A stretch of DNA of 64,000 bases from Spongilla lacustris (GCA_949361645.1 OX442437.1:6578613-6642612), one strand, 5' to 3'. Positions 1-20,339 are shown, numbered from the stretch's first letter. The notes: generated by a model from the sequence alone, not told the origin. Made by a program: numbers and translations.

Positions 1-246
1 TGAAGGCACACCCCAATATGAAGGCATGGGAGCATGACACAGGCATGATGGAGACATGACGTGATGGGAGCATGAAGGAATGGGAACATGATAGAAACAC
101 AATTGCATGGAGGAATGGGAACATGACAGAAGCACAATATGACATGGAGGAATGGGAACACAACAGGCATGGTAGAACATAGGAGCATGAAAGAATGAGA
201 ACACAGCAGAGGTACGATGGGTTTGCACAAATAATGTAACCCTCAC
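1..246. repeat. Degenerate minisatellite in a myosin intron
   Basis: Imperfect repeats built around GAATGGGAACATGA and related GGAGCATGA words fill the first 200 bases. They lie downstream of the last traced myosin exon, so the gene continues beyond the window's left edge. No coding signal is seen here. Confidence 0.6.
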
Positions 247-7973
<7,727 letters not shown>

Positions 7974-8851
7974 CGCTGGTGTGTTATTAAATTATTCCGT
8001 TACACGCAGGTGTACAGTCACGCCCCCAACGGAATGTTTACGTTACATGTACATGTACGCTTTCGTGACATGTGATAAAATATAAATTGATACAGAGTAC
8101 GCAGTGTTCGATCCTTACACGTTGAAAATCCAACTGTTATAAGGGCACTGATCATGAATTGTTAGCTATTCTGCGGTGGAAGTTCAGAACTTTTCAAGAA
8201 GGGCCAATGCATGTGTGTAGACCCGTTGCAATAACATCATCGAGTCACAATTTTGTTCTACATGTATGGTCATTGCTCACATGGTCATTACATGTACGTC
8301 CATTGAAAATGCGCAAGAGGCACATGTAGATGAATTCCCTGTGGACTTATGATGACTATTGATGTGGACGCTGTAGAGTTCCATTCGTTATTGGGGATAT
8401 TAAACAGGTACGTGGCAGATGGCCTTGCAGGAGTTGTGTGTAAAGTGATCCAGAGACCATTGTGTCCTTATGATACAGACCAGCCGGCCGGGGGCTTTCA
8501 TCTCTGCAATTAATGCGCAATGATGAAATACAAACGTAATGACAAAAACAAGTGATGTGTGAAACGAGGTAGCCTCCATGCCATGTCCACTTCTCCATTT
8601 CACTCTGGACCCACCCCACGCAGAGGCACCATCAAAATAACACGAACCCATCACTATCAGTACTTCACTGCAATTTTGTCACCCAGGCGCTTACTGCACC
8701 ATGAATACCACATCGATAGAAACTAGAAGGGTGTGAATGAAGCATGTCTTACTACATCACCTGCAGAATTACTTTTTTAAGGTCTTCCTTTTCTTCTCCT
8801 GAAAATTATTCTATTGTTTTTGCTACACCTGGGCACGAGTACCCTTTGCAA
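7974..8851. promoter_or_regulatory. Divergent promoter region between myosin and ALDH7A1
   Basis: About 880 bases between two oppositely directed start codons with no minisatellite, G run or TE end, unlike most other non-coding stretches here. It presumably holds both promoters. I see no clear TATA box. A frame open from 8744 runs into ALDH7A1 exon 1, but its extra N-terminus looks non-coding. Confidence 0.5.
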
Positions 8852-11800
8852 ATGCATATGTTGCTTGCTCTACGACCTACCTGTAGCAACGTTACTAGAT
8901 TTGGTCGTTTCTATCGAGCTATGAGTGCCACATCGTGTTCTCGAGACCTCCTTATCAACGACTCCAAGTACGCCTGGCTCAAGTCTTTGGGGATACAGGA
9001 ACACAATCCGGGAGTATACGATGGCGTGTCGTGGCATGGCAGCGGACCAGTACGTTTGCTCAAGCGCCTGGTTTGATAAAGGAATAAGAGGGAATACCCT
9101 TTCACTCTCCTTCCCAGGTAGTGGAGTCGCGCTCTCCAGCTAACGAAAGACCTATTGCTCTTGTGCAGGAGGTAACGGGAATATACTACTGATATGCAAG
9201 TATCGGGGGTATTACGTTTTGGGCTAAGTTTGTAAATTTGGTTTGAACATGTTGGCATGGCGTGGGCCTCTCTATGCAGGGCACCGTGGCTGAGCTGGAC
9301 AGTGCAATCCAGAAGTCACTTACTGCATGGCGGACCTGGAGAGAGGTGAGAGAGAGAGGCGAGGAAATGGAGGTGTGTGTGATGCTATGATTCACAGGTA
9401 CCAGCTCCCAAACGAGGAGAGATCGTGCGTCAGGTGGGACATGCTTTGAGGGAGAAGTGCAGTCTCCTGGGGCAGCTGGTAAGTGTTGTGCTGTGGGGGG
9501 TCACCTGTGGTCCTGTGTCACTGGTTTTGTGATGTCTAGGTTTCTCTTGAGATGGGGAAGATCGTGCCTGAGGGTGTGGGAGAGATACAGGAGTACATTG
9601 ACATATGTGACTATGCTGTTGGCCTGTCCAGGATGCTTGGAGGAAGAGTGATGCCATCTGAACGTAAGCAGCAAGTGGGAATGGGACATATGTGAGGGAA
9701 AAAAAAAAAGAATAGGAATGGGACATATATGGGGAAACAGTGGAATAGGAATGGGACATTTGGAAACAGCAGAGCAGTTATGGCAGAGATGGGAGGGGGA
9801 GGAGCAGAGGAATGTATTGACCATCCATTCTTGCACAGGTCCTGGACATGTATTGATGGAACAGTGGAACCCTCTGGGCCTTGTTGGAGTCATCACTGCT
9901 TTTAACTTTCCTGCAGCTGTCTTTGGTTGGAATCATGCCATTGGAATGGTCTGTGGCAACTGCACCATATGGTGAGATGGGCCTGGGCACTGGATGGGCC
10001 TGGGTACCATGGATAGAAATGGGCCTGGGCACTATACATTAGCACTGATCACACCCCTTTGTAACTAAGGCCACACCTCACGATCGTCTTCCATTAGGAA
10101 GGGGGCACCCACCACCCCTCTGACTTCAATAGCAATATCAAAGATTGTGGAAAGTGTTCTTGTGGCCAACAACCTTCCTCCTGCCATCTGCACTACAGTG
10201 TGTGGAGGGGCAGAGGTAGGGGAGGCCATGGCCAGAGACAAGAGGGTCAGCCTGCTGTCATTCACTGGAAGCACTAAGGTACGTATGTGGCTACTTGTTC
10301 AAGCTGCACACCAATCACCTCCTCCCCTCCACATCTCCCTCCTCCCTCCTCATCTCCCTCCTCCCTCCTCCCTCCTCATCTCCCTCCTCCCTCCACATCT
10401 CCCTCCTCCCTCCACATCTACCTCCTCCCTCCTCATCTCCCTCCTCCCTCCTCATCTCCCTCCTCATCTCCCTCCTCCCCTCCACATCTACCTCCTCCCC
10501 TTCCCATCTACCTCCTCCCCTCCACATCTACCTCCTCCCTCCTCATCTCCCTCCTCATCTTCCTCCTCCCTCCTCCCCTCCTCATCTCCCTCCTCCCCTC
10601 CACATCTCCCTCCTCCCTCCACATCTACCTCCTCCCCTTCCCATCTACCTCCTCCCCTTCCCATCTATCTCCTCCCCTCCACTTAACCATTCTTATGATC
10701 AGGTTGGTCAGAAGGTTGGAGTGATGGTCCAGGAAAGGTTTGGGAAGTCTCTTCTGGAGTTGGGAGGAAACAATGCCATCATCGTGAATGAAGATGCTGA
10801 CTTGGATATGGTGGTCCGTTCCGTGCTGTTTGCATGTGTGGGCACCGCAGGGCAGAGATGTACCACCACCAGAAGGCTGGTGAGAGTGACGAGTGTAGGG
10901 TTGGAGGGGCTGTGATGGTTGTGGGTGTGTCAAATGTGCAGATGCTACATGAGAAGGTATACGATGAGGTACTGGGGAGGTTGAAGAAAGCATACAAGCA
11001 GGTTAAGATCGGTGATCCATTGGAAGGTGAGGGTAGAAGGGTGATCATTAGAAGGTGAGGGATCATTAGAAGGTGAGGGTAGAAGGGTGATCATTAGAAG
11101 GTGAGGGTAGAAGGGTGATCATTAGAAGGTGCGGGTAGAAGAGTGATCATTAGAAGGTACGGTAGATGATTATTGGAAGGTGAGGGTAGATGATCACTGG
11201 AAGGTGCGGGTAGATGATCACTGGAAGGTGTGGGTAGATGATCATTAGAAGGTGTGGGTAGATGATCATTAGAAGGTGCGGGTAGATGATCACTGGAAGG
11301 TGTGGGTAGATGTGTTAGTGCAGGTGGCTCATGTGTGAAAATCATACCCCGTTATCATGTGTTCCCCATATGTGCCCCTACACTGTGCTCATCACATGCT
11401 TGTCATGTGCTCATCACATGCTCATCATGCGCTCATCACATGCTCATCATGCGCTTACAGATGGGGTGCTGTGTGGTCCTCTGCACACTAGAGCAGCTGT
11501 AAAAGCATTTGAGGATGCCATAACAGCTATCAAGGCTCAGGTATGCCTCTAAACTCCATAAGTGATAAGGCAATGATGGCTGAGCACTCTATCTTATAGG
11601 GGGGCGCCATTGTGTGTGGTGGAAAGGTATTTTCTTCCTGGTTCAGTGTGCTCCATTCATTGATGTGTGCACGCCATTTTGAAGCGTATTGATAGACAGG
11701 GCAACTTTGTGGAGCCAACCATCGTGACAGGTCTGGCACACAATGCCGAGATTGTGCACAGGGAAACGTTTGCTCCTATTGTGTATGTGCTTAAGTTTGA

Positions 11801-12585
11801 GGTAAGTCAGTTCCCCTAGCTTTCCTGTCATAGATAACCTTTAACCCTCCCACACCCCAGCTATGATCAGTTAACCCTTTACCTCCCACACCCCAGTTAT
11901 GATCAGTTAACCCTTTACCTCCCACACCCCAGTTATGATCAGTTAACCCTTTACCTCCCACACCCCAGTTATGATCAGTTAACCCTTTACCTCCCACACC
12001 CCAGTTATGATCAGTTAACCCTTTACCTCCTACACCCCAGCTATGATCTCCTCACCATCACTCACATAGAACCTTGATGATGCTATCCAGTGGAACAACG
12101 AAGTGGACCAAGGCTTAGCCAGTAGTCTGTTCACTGGCTCTGTGGACAAAGTGTTCAAATGGCTTGGGCCAGGGGGTTCAGACTGTGGGGTAGTCAACAT
12201 CAATATTCCCACCAGTGGGGCAGAAATAGGCGGAGCCTTTGGTAAGGACCCTGTGGGGGGGGGGGGGGGGGGGGCGGTGCCATTCTTTTAAGGGATTAGA
12301 TGTGTGCTTTGTTTAAATGGCTGCTCTTGCTGTTGGATTATTAATCAAGGGTTATGTTAATAACTACACATCCATTTTGCTCGTAGGAGGTGAGAAGGCC
12401 ACAGGTGGTGGTAGAGAGGCAGGAAGTGACTCTTGGAAGCAATACATGCGACGCTCCACCTGGTGGGTGTGGTCATTACCTCATTCTTCTGCCCCCTCCC
12501 TTATGTGCCTCTCTGCCCCTCCCCCTTTAGTACCATCAACTACAGCAAGTCACTCCCCCTTGCGCAAGGCATCAAGTTTGAATGA
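8852..12585 (+). CDS. ALDH7A1: Alpha-aminoadipic semialdehyde dehydrogenase (antiquitin), complete
   Basis: NAD-dependent aldehyde dehydrogenase of lysine breakdown, oxidising alpha-aminoadipic semialdehyde to aminoadipate. Fifteen exons join in phase to 541 amino acids, as in animal orthologues: 8852-9049, 9118-9171, 9280-9345, 9398-9478, 9540-9663, 9839-9971, 10098-10278, 10703-10879, 10942-11026, 11461-11540, 11600-11626, 11685-11801, 12070-12241, 12387-12462, 12531-12585. The first about 25 residues are Arg-rich without acidic residues ([18 protein letters not shown]), a likely mitochondrial presequence; start at 8852 or 8858. Motifs: [21 protein letters not shown], the glutamate motif LLELGGNNA, the catalytic cysteine in [37 protein letters not shown], and C-terminus LAQGIKFE. 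Introns 7, 9 and 12 carry tandem repeats. The stop codon is 188 bases from Cactin's convergent stop. Confidence 0.97.
10308..10682. repeat. CTCC/CATCT-rich degenerate satellite in ALDH7A1 intron 7
   Basis: Variable repeats of CTCCCTCCTCATCT and CTCCCCTCCACATCTAC. It is strongly pyrimidine-biased on the sense strand and lies just before the acceptor at 10702. Confidence 0.9.
11027..11315. repeat. Minisatellite GGTGAGGGTAGAAGGGTGAT in ALDH7A1 intron 9
   Basis: About 11 copies of a 24-27 bp unit (AGAAGGTGAGGGTAGATGATCATT-like). The first copy contains the exon 9 donor (GAAG|GTGAGGG), so the array consists of repeated copies of the splice-donor region. Confidence 0.9.
11840..12045. repeat. 36-bp minisatellite in ALDH7A1 intron 12
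   Basis: About six near-identical copies of a unit containing CCCACACCCCAGTTATGATC followed by AGTTAACCCTTTACCT, ending 25 bases before exon 13. Confidence 0.93.
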
Positions 12586-12773
12586 CCAGACTAACACACA
12601 CCACATGTACTCCCTCCCCCTAAAGTATTCTTCTCTAGTGACACTATTTTGAACTGAACCTTCTCTAGGCAGTAAGGCAGGGCATAGTGTTGGAATGATT
12701 GTACAGACACACAGATACAACTGTTGTCATTGAGGTACCCTGCCACAAATGCCCCTCCCCCCCCTTGACTGGA

Positions 12774-13045
12774 CTATCTCCTGTATCTGTTCCTTTTGAA
12801 TCTGAACCACAACTGAAGGATGTTGTTGTTGAAGTGGCTCTTGAAGCCATGCTTCCATGAGTAGTCCCATTCCCTGTTTACCACCTTGAAGGCAATGTCC
12901 TGGGGAGGAGCTTTATTAGTAACCATGACAACAACTCTACCAACACAGCATAATAATACTGTATTAATTAATTGCAGACAATTTAACAAAATTTTAGTCA
13001 ACTAACCACTTAAGACAGCACACAGGTTGTAGTGCTACCTCATAT

Positions 13046-13077
<32 letters not shown>

Positions 13078-16000
13078 AGGGCACAGGTTTTAGTGTTACC
13101 TCATATGGGGGTCCAGCATGGAAACGAAGGATCGCAAATTCTTTGTTATCGTCACAGGGAGTCTGGAGAGGTGGTATACTGCTGAGCACACACACACACA
13201 CAGGGATGAGGGTAAAAGGGATTACCAGTGTGTACGTTGGGGCTTGTCTCTTATCTATGAGATCAGGAAAGAATATCTGAGGACAAAGAGAAGGGAATGG
13301 GGGTTTGGGTAAACATGAGGTCCAGAATGGGAATGGGGCTAGCATGCTCTTACATTGAACTTGTAGCCCTGTACAATCTTAGGAGGAGGGCTGTCCGTAT
13401 CGTAGTGGGTCTGGTTGTACTTGTTCCATTCAAAACCCTGAAGCAAGCCCACCAAAGCACATGAAGTAAGCCCACCAAAGCACATGAAGTCCCACCAAAG
13501 CACATGAACCCAAGAAAATGGCTACATAGTTAACATGTGCACGTGTTTGTAGACCACACAATGAAAGACTACTATTCCAACAAATGTTTGTGTTTGGCTG
13601 ATACAAGGCACAGACCACTGCCTCACCTTGTAAGCACACCATCACACCTTGCCCCACCACACCATCACACCTTGTGCCACCACACCATCACACCTTGCCC
13701 CACCACACCATCACACCTTGCCCCACCACACCATCACACACTTGCCCCACCACACCATCACACACTTGCCCCACCACACCATCACACCTTGGTCTACAGC
13801 TTGGTCTACTCACAGTGTGAACTCTGTTGAAAAACCTTGGTTTCCTTGGCTTGTACTTTGCCTTCCAAATGAGGTTCTGCAGAAAATGGTTAGAGAGATA
13901 GTTATCACTGCCTGCACAAAGTACAGCCTCACTTCAATGACAACCCTCTCTCCACAGCCTCACTTCAATGATAACCCTCTCTACAGCTTCACTTCAATGA
14001 TAACCCTCTCCACAGCCTCACTTCAATGATAACCCTCTCCACAGCCTCACTTCGATGATAACCCTCTCTCCACAGCCTCACTTCAATGATAACCCTCTCC
14101 ACAGCCTCACTTCAATGATAACCCCTTCACAGCCTCACTTCAATGATAACCCTCTCTCCACAGCCTCACTTCAATGATAACCCTCTCTACAGCTTCACTT
14201 CAATGATAACCCTCTCCACAGCCTCACTTCAATGATAACCCCCTTCACAGCCTCACTTCAATGATAACCCTCTCTCTACAGCCTCACTTCAATGATAACC
14301 CTCTCTCTACAGCTTCACTTCAATGATAACCCTCTCCACAGCCTCACTTCAATGATAACCCTCTCCACAGCCTCACTTCAATGATAACCCTTTCCACAGC
14401 CTCACTTCAATGATAACCCTCTCCACAGCCTCACTTCAATGATAACCCTCTCCACAGCCTCACTTCAATGATAACCCCCTTCACAGCCTCACTTCAATGA
14501 TAACCCTCTCTCTACAGCCTCACTTCAATGATAACCCTCTCCACAGCCTCACTTCAATGATAACCCTCTATCTACAGCCTCATTTCAATGATAACCCTCT
14601 CCACAGCCTCAATTCAATGATAACCCTCTCCACAGCCTCAATTCAATGATAACCCTCTCCACAGCCTCACTTCAATGATAACCCTCTCCACAGCCTCAAT
14701 TCAATGATAACCCTCTCCACAGCCTCACTTCAATGATAACCCTCTCTCCACAGCCTCACCTGGTCACCAAGTGCAAATTCTGTATTAAAATTGTACTCCT
14801 CCTCAACTCTCCCATCTTCAGCAACAGTCCTTGTCATCTGAATTTTAGCGAAGTCACTCACAACCTGCGAGCAAGTCAAGTCATGTCATAGAAAATATCC
14901 TTCTGCCCCTCCCCTTGTCCCCTTCTCCTGCCCCTCCCCCTGCCCCTCCTGTTCCCCTCTCCCTCTATTCTTCATAACATCAAATCAAGGACCCTAAATC
15001 ACCAAAGGCTTTCTCAATGCACATCGACACAACCAGCAAATATTCCAAATATCTCAGCTCTAGATAAATACCTTAGCCCTAGATAAATACCTTAGCTCTA
15101 GATAAATACCTTAGCTCCAGATAAATACCTTAGCCCTAGATAAATACCTTAGCTCCAGATAAATACCTTAGCCCTAGATAAATACCTTAGCTCCAGATAA
15201 ATACCTTAGCCCTAGATAAATACCTTAGCCCTAGATAAATACCTTAGCTCCAGATAAATACCTTAGCCCTAGATAAATACCTTAGCTCTAGATAAATACC
15301 TTAGCCCTAGATAAATACCTTAGCTCTAGATAAATACCTTAGCTCCAGATAAATACCTTAGCTCCAGATAAATACCTTAGCCCTAGATAAATACTTTAGC
15401 TCTAGATAAATACCTTAGCTCCAGATAAATACCTTAGCTCCAGATAAATACCTTAGCTCTAGATAAATACCTTAGCTCTAGATAAATACCTTAGCTCCAG
15501 ATAAAAACCTTAGCCCTGGATAAAAACCTTAGCCCTAGATAAATACCTTAGCCCCAGATAAATACCTTAGCTCTAGATAAATACCTTAGCTCCAGATAAA
15601 TACCTTAGCTCTAGATAAATACCTTAGCCCTAGATAAATACCCTAGCCCTAGATAAATACCCTAGCCCTAGATAAATACAGGTCTTAGCTCTAGATAAAT
15701 ACCTTAGCTCCAGATAGCACTGTCTGCCTTTCAGACTGCCTATGTGTGAAGTCTTCATCTGGATCAAGGATTTGGTCCTAGGAAGACACACCTTACCAGC
15801 CATGCCCACTTGATACACACTGCTACACACCTCAGGGAGCCCAAAGACATCAGCATCTGATGGCTTCAGCAGCCGAGGACTGTACTTGCCAGCCTCATAG
15901 TCCTCATATGCTGACCAGACAGAGTTGAATGATTTCTGTGCATGCATGTTATACCCCTCCCTCCTCCCCCCTCCCTCCTCTACCTTGTTGTAAGAGGTCC

Positions 16001-19000
16001 TCCTCAGCTATCAGAACATCACCACTATTGTGTCCGGGAGGGGGGGGAGGACATGGGGAGAGGGGAGGAGGGAGAGGGGGAGGAGGGAGAGGGAGGGAAG
16101 AGGGGAGGAGGGAAGAGGGGAGGAGGGAAGAGGGGAGGAGGGAAGAGGGGGAGGAGAGATGAAAAGAACATACAAAGGTATCAATGATTATCATACTCTT
16201 CTGTGGCAGCAACTGATGGTCCAGGTTCCAAACCAACTGATGATGGTCCAGGTTCCAAACCAACAGCTGATGGTCCAGGCTTAGGACTTAGGTCATCTGT
16301 GATCACTGCTGTCATTCCTTCCTCAACAGCAGCTGGCCCCATGCCCTCCTCCAGAGCAGCTGGTATTGCTTCAGTACTCTCACCAGTAGCACCTTCCACA
16401 GTACTTGGTGTCACTGCAGCACCTTCCACAGTACCTGGTGTCACTGTAGCACCTTCCACAGCACCTTCTGCACCTGCATCATCCTCACATATTGTACCCA
16501 GCAACACATAACACTCGGCTCACCTGACTCTCCAGCTTCTTGCTTCACACTGGGGAACAGAGGTGTTCCAACCATTCCCCCAACCTCTGCCTGCTGTTAA
16601 AAACAATGACCCATATAAGGTGTCAGACCATGTAAGGAGATCAGACCGTGTAAGGAGGTCAGGCCATATAAGGAGGTCATACCATGTAAGGACAAAGGCC
16701 AGACCATAGCATTCAATATGCTTGATATCAAGATGGAAATCAAAGTATAATGCAACCAGTTAACCAAGTGGTAGTTTATTATGGTTATTAATTAAGTGGC
16801 AGTCTATTAGTTAGTTAACCGCATAAGCAGTTACCATGACCTTGCTTAATGCTCACTTTTTTGTACAACACCAATTACACACTATCAATTTGCTTTCTTG
16901 GACAAAAAGGCTCCAGTTAAAGTCACTACCAACGGTTACCTCTTGTTTGAGTTGAAAAAGCTTCTTTCTTAGCATGGCTTGGTGTTTGTCCCGTAACCTC
17001 GCCTACAACAGGAGAGGGAGGAGACATGGAGAGTGGAGGATGGAGAGTTGCTGAATAAAATGGAACAGATCAACAGCAAAATTAATTAATGTGGCCTTAC
17101 CCTAGCCATGTGACCTTACCCTAGTCAAGTGACCTTAAGCAACCTTACCCTACTCATGTGACCTTACCCTACTCATGTGACCTTACCCTACTCATGTGAC
17201 CTTAACCTAGTCATGCAACCTTACCCTAGTCATGTGACCTTACCCTACTCATGTGACCTTACCCTAGCCATGTGACCTTACCCTAGTCATGTGACCTTAC
17301 CCTAGCCATGTGTGCTTTAAGTTGTTGAAGCAAAGCCTCCCAATATCCAATATCTGTTCCACCATCCCCCCCTCTTAGTTTCTTCTCCACCTGCTCCTCC
17401 AAGGCTACCAGCTGCCCATACTAGTTTGAAAAAGGAGGCAGGTCAGACATAAGAGCTGCATGAGACAGTGTGACTTACTGTCTTTCCTCGGAGTATGGAT
17501 GAAATGTCTGTCACCACAGCTGTGTTAATGCCATCCCTTCTTTCTGCTCCTCTTGACCCTGTGAAGGATACCACCACATAGCCAGGCCTTAAAACACAGC
17601 CAGGCCTTAACACATAGCCAGGCCTTAACACACAGCCAGGCCTTAACAACACATAGCCAGGCCTTAACACACAGCCAGGCCTTAATCCTTAATGCACCAT
17701 CACAAAACTATGATGTGTGCAGTACCCGATTTGGCCTGGTTCAACCTTCTAAGCTTCTGAAGTTCATCTTCACACACAGTAGTAATATCCTATTTAGGTT
17801 GGGGGGGGGGGGGGGGGGGGGGAGGGGGGGGGGGGAGAGGAGGAAGAGAAGGGATTAAGACAAGGGAACATGGGTGAGGCCAGAGTTCTCCTCACCTTCC
17901 AAAACTCCAGATGAGTGTCCTTCTCCAGTTCACCATAGACATGTATGTCTTCTAGGAGGTCCTCTAGGTCAAGCATGTTAAGACCCTATGAGAGTGGGTG
18001 TAATGTGTGTGGGTGTAAGGTGTGTGGGTGTAATGTGTGTGGGTGTAATGTGTGTGTGTGTAATGTGTGTGGGTGTAATGTGTGTGGGTGTAATGTGTGT
18101 GGGTGTAATGTGTGTGGGTGTAATGTGTGTGTGTGTAATGTGTGTGGGTGTAAGGTGTGTGAGTGTTCATTGTCTGTACATTGAACAAAAAATCTACAAC
18201 TGTTGTATCAACATGTACGTCACATGTTGTACACATGTTACACAACACTACAGCCCTCAACAAAGACTCCCCTGTAGCCCCCCAACAAAGGCTCCCCTGT
18301 AGCCCCCCAACAAAGGCTCCCCTGTAGCCCCCCAACAAAGGCTCCCCTGTAGCCCCCCAACAAAAACTCCCCTGTAGCCCCTCAACAAAGGCTCCCCTGT
18401 AGCCCCCCAACAAAGGCTCCCCTGTAGCTCCCCAACAAAGGCTCCCCTGTAGCTCCCCAACAAAGGCTCCCTGTAGCCCCCCAACAAAGGCTCCCCTGTA
18501 GCCCCCCAACAAAGGTTCCCCTGTAGCCCCCCAACAAAGGCTCCCCTGTAGCCCCCAACAAAGGTTTCCCTGTAGCCCCCCAACAAAAGCTCCCCTGTAG
18601 CCCCCCAATAAAGGTTCCCCTGTAGCCCCCCAACAAAGGCTCCCCTGTAGCCCCCCAACAAAGGTACTGGTCCTCCAATAGCCAATAGTGGTTTAACCCA
18701 TTGCTAACCCTGAGGAGGTGGTAGGGCTCCTGCACTTCAATATCCATGTCCTCCTCCGTTGTGTTAACATACTTAGCCAGCAGGTCAATTGGTTTAGCTT
18801 TAAAATGAGAGTGCCTTTTTATTGATACATCTTTTAAACATCCTAAATTTAGGTAGTCTCCCTTACCTCGTCCACTTTCAATTCTTAGCTGTGACCTGAG
18901 CTTAGCTTGCTCTAGGTGGAACTGGTGAGATGTAAGGTAAGGAGATGAGTAGGTGTGATAGGGAGGGGAAGGAAGGGAGAAGAAGAGATGAGTGCAGCGT

Positions 19001-19894
19001 GCTTTAACCCCTTGTCTACAACTCACAGTGTCTTCATGACCTTCCCAGTCCTTGAACATCTCAGCCTCCTTCATTCGTTGGAGAAGACTCTGCAGGTAGG
19101 AGGAGGTACAAGAGGAGTGGTATAGGAGGGAGAGGGGGGTGCTTCTACTAACCATCTCCTCTTCACGTGCTTCCCTTTCCTTTTCCCTCTCCTAAGTGCA
19201 TCACGAAGGACACATGACTCCTCTCCCCTACCCCCCCCCTCCTGCTGCACTTACAATTCTCCTCTTCTTAACCTTCTCCAACTCCCTCCTCATCTCATCT
19301 TGACGTCTCTTCTCCTCCCTTTCCACATCCTTCTCTGTGAGGTTCCTTGTGGTCACCTCATGTTCCCGTTTCTAATAGGAGGGGGTGTGGTAGGGGTGTA
19401 GTAGAGGTTTTGGGAGGTTGCTCTGTTTTGTGTACCTTGTGCCAGACAAACGTATCCAATAGATGCTCATCACCAAAAGGATTGTCTGCGTTTGTATACC
19501 CCTTCACGAACACACATAATTGAGCAGCACGTGATGCAGCAACAATAGTAAGTTACCATATATTCTTGGTCCCAGCCCATCTTCTCCCGTTTCTTCCTCT
19601 CCTTAGCTTCCTTCTTTGCAAGCCGCCTAGCTCGCTTCTCCTCTGGGGTCTCTTGCGCTTTCAACATCTCTTTCTGCTTCCTAATCGACGAATTTGCAAG
19701 TTGTATATCATACCAACAATCTCGTATTTCGCGGACCGTTTCTCGTCTAACGCCTTCTCTTTCCCGGCTTCTTTTTCTTTTCTTTTACGGTCATCCCGTT
19801 CTCGTGAGCGCGAACGTGACCTGGAAGAATATGGCGACAAGGAACGTTCATGGTGCCCACGTCTCCTCTCTCGAGAGCGGGAGCGGGTAGACAT
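12774..19894 (-). CDS. CACTIN: Cactin, complete
   Basis: Conserved nuclear protein linked to pre-mRNA splicing and, in animals, to NF-kB/Toll regulation (family knowledge). It starts at 19894 with an Arg/Ser-rich segment (RSRSRSRERDDRKRKEKE). Next come the motifs EKRARRLAKKEAKERKKREK and GYTNADNPFGDEHLL, a long charged coiled coil, and AKPIDLLAKYVN. LDLEDLLEDIHVYGEL, DIGYWEALLQQLKAHMAR and a Pro/Glu-rich linker follow. Then come EDYEAGKYSPRLL and the conserved Cactin C-terminus: KYKPRKPRFFNRVHTGFEWN, DKRQAPTYTL, FAILRFHAGPPYEDIAFKVV and FRFKRNRYRR, stop at 12774. About 23 exons follow GT-AG rules. The exon containing AYEDYEAGK starts after the CAG at about 15915. The first intron is exceptionally short (about 33-44 bases) and its exact splice is unclear. 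Many introns are filled with satellites. A broken partial copy lies at 26.5-28.8 kb. Confidence 0.95.
13047..13076 (+). repeat. Poly-G tract (about 30 nt) in a Cactin intron
   Basis: A G run between the last two Cactin exons. On the gene strand it is a C run upstream of the CCTCCCCAG-type acceptor region. Confidence 0.9.
13630..13795. repeat. Minisatellite CACCACACCATCACACCTTG
   Basis: About seven copies of a 25-26 bp unit in a Cactin intron just upstream (plus coordinates) of the exon coding PRKPRFFNRVHT. Confidence 0.9.
13918..14760. repeat. 28-30 bp minisatellite, about 29 copies, in Cactin intron
   Basis: The unit is CAGCCTCACTTCAATGATAA followed by CCCTCTCCA, with small insertions (CTCTCTCC, CCCTTC). 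The outermost copy at 14745-14760 overlaps the donor of the Cactin exon ending LGDQ (gene strand CAG|GTGAGGC), so the array repeats a donor-site sequence many times. Confidence 0.93.
15055..15718. repeat. 19-bp minisatellite, about 34 copies, in Cactin intron
   Basis: The unit is CTTAGCTCTAGATAAATAC with alternating TAGCTCTAG, TAGCTCCAG and TAGCCCTAG variants. It lies between the exon coding EDYEAGKYSPRLL and the exon starting VVSDFAKIQ. Confidence 0.95.
17085..17312. repeat. 19-20 bp minisatellite CTTACCCTAGTCATGTGAC
   Basis: About 11 copies in the Cactin intron next to the exon coding DIGYWEALLQQLKAHMAR. The gene-strand donor (GGTAAGGTCAC) is part of the repeat unit. The partial Cactin duplicate at 26.5 kb begins inside this array. 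Confidence 0.92.
17575..17690. repeat. 18-bp minisatellite CACAGCCAGGCCTTAACA
   Basis: About six copies adjacent to the Cactin exon coding GSRGAERRDGINTAVV. The same array is present in the duplicate at 26825-26935 with a different copy number. Confidence 0.9.
17990..18165. repeat. 15-bp minisatellite GTAATGTGTGTGGGT
   Basis: About 11 copies in the Cactin intron upstream (gene strand) of the exon coding LDLEDLLEDIHVYG. Only three to four copies remain in the duplicate at 27235-27290. Confidence 0.92.
18255..18665. repeat. 24-bp minisatellite CCCCTGTAGCCCCCCAACAA
   Basis: About 17 copies of CCCCTGTAGCCCCCCAACAA followed by AGGCT. It sits in the same Cactin intron as the 15-bp array. No stop codons arise on the minus strand, so long apparent Gly-rich reading frames (GGYRGAFVGGLQG) appear in all three frames; these are not a gene. 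The duplicate copy is at 27295-27570. Confidence 0.93.
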
Positions 19895-20137
19895 TATTGT
19901 AATGATAAATTAACCGCTAATTCTAATATGGCGGGAACTAGTACTCCTAAGTTAGTGGGCGTGGCGAAAATAAGCTCATCTTAATTAATGGGGCCAATTT
20001 GTTATTGTGATTATGTCACTTGCGCCAGTTAATACATTACGTCACCATTAAAGGGCTACTTTACATTACATCACCATTCAATCGCTCTTTAATAACGACG
20101 TTGCTTGTCTGCTCACTCACTGGCAGTCTACTCTAAA

Positions 20138-20169
20138 ATGCCAGATCCACTTATGCAATTACAATACAT
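20138..20169 (+). CDS. Possible first coding exon divergent to Cactin
   Basis: ATG with reading MPDPLMQLQY followed by a good donor (CAT|GTAAGT), 243 bases from the Cactin start in the opposite direction, as expected for a divergent gene pair. I cannot find convincing downstream exons; the next stretch carries a retrotransposon remnant. It may be a truncated gene or chance. Confidence 0.25.
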
Positions 20170-20339
20170 GTAAGTCATTTTAGGACCAACGGCGGTAGGT
20201 GACCGCCGCTTTACTGATCTATGATTATGAGGTGTGAGAGCTACATGTGCGTGCGCCAGAAAAGGCCATAAGAAATGTATTTGATGTCTAGATATGTTGC
20301 ATGCACAGATGTCTTCCATGGACAACAACATACCTTATT

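Noticed and set aside
8356..8654. Minus-strand frame in the divergent promoter region
   Set aside because: No motif, no splice context, overlaps the expected promoters of two well-supported genes.
8744..8851. Extended N-terminus for ALDH7A1 starting at 8744
   Set aside because: The extra 36 residues are not targeting-like and the ATGs at 8852/8858 give the usual presequence length; kept the shorter model.
13918..14760. 28-30 bp repeat array as a possible CRISPR
   Set aside because: No unique spacers; variation is only in C/T run length; located in a Cactin intron.
17964..19155. Long Gly/Trp/Cys-rich minus-strand reading frames (GGYRGAFVGGLQG)
   Set aside because: All three frames are open because the 24-bp unit lacks stops and its length is divisible by three; they overlap true Cactin exons and introns.
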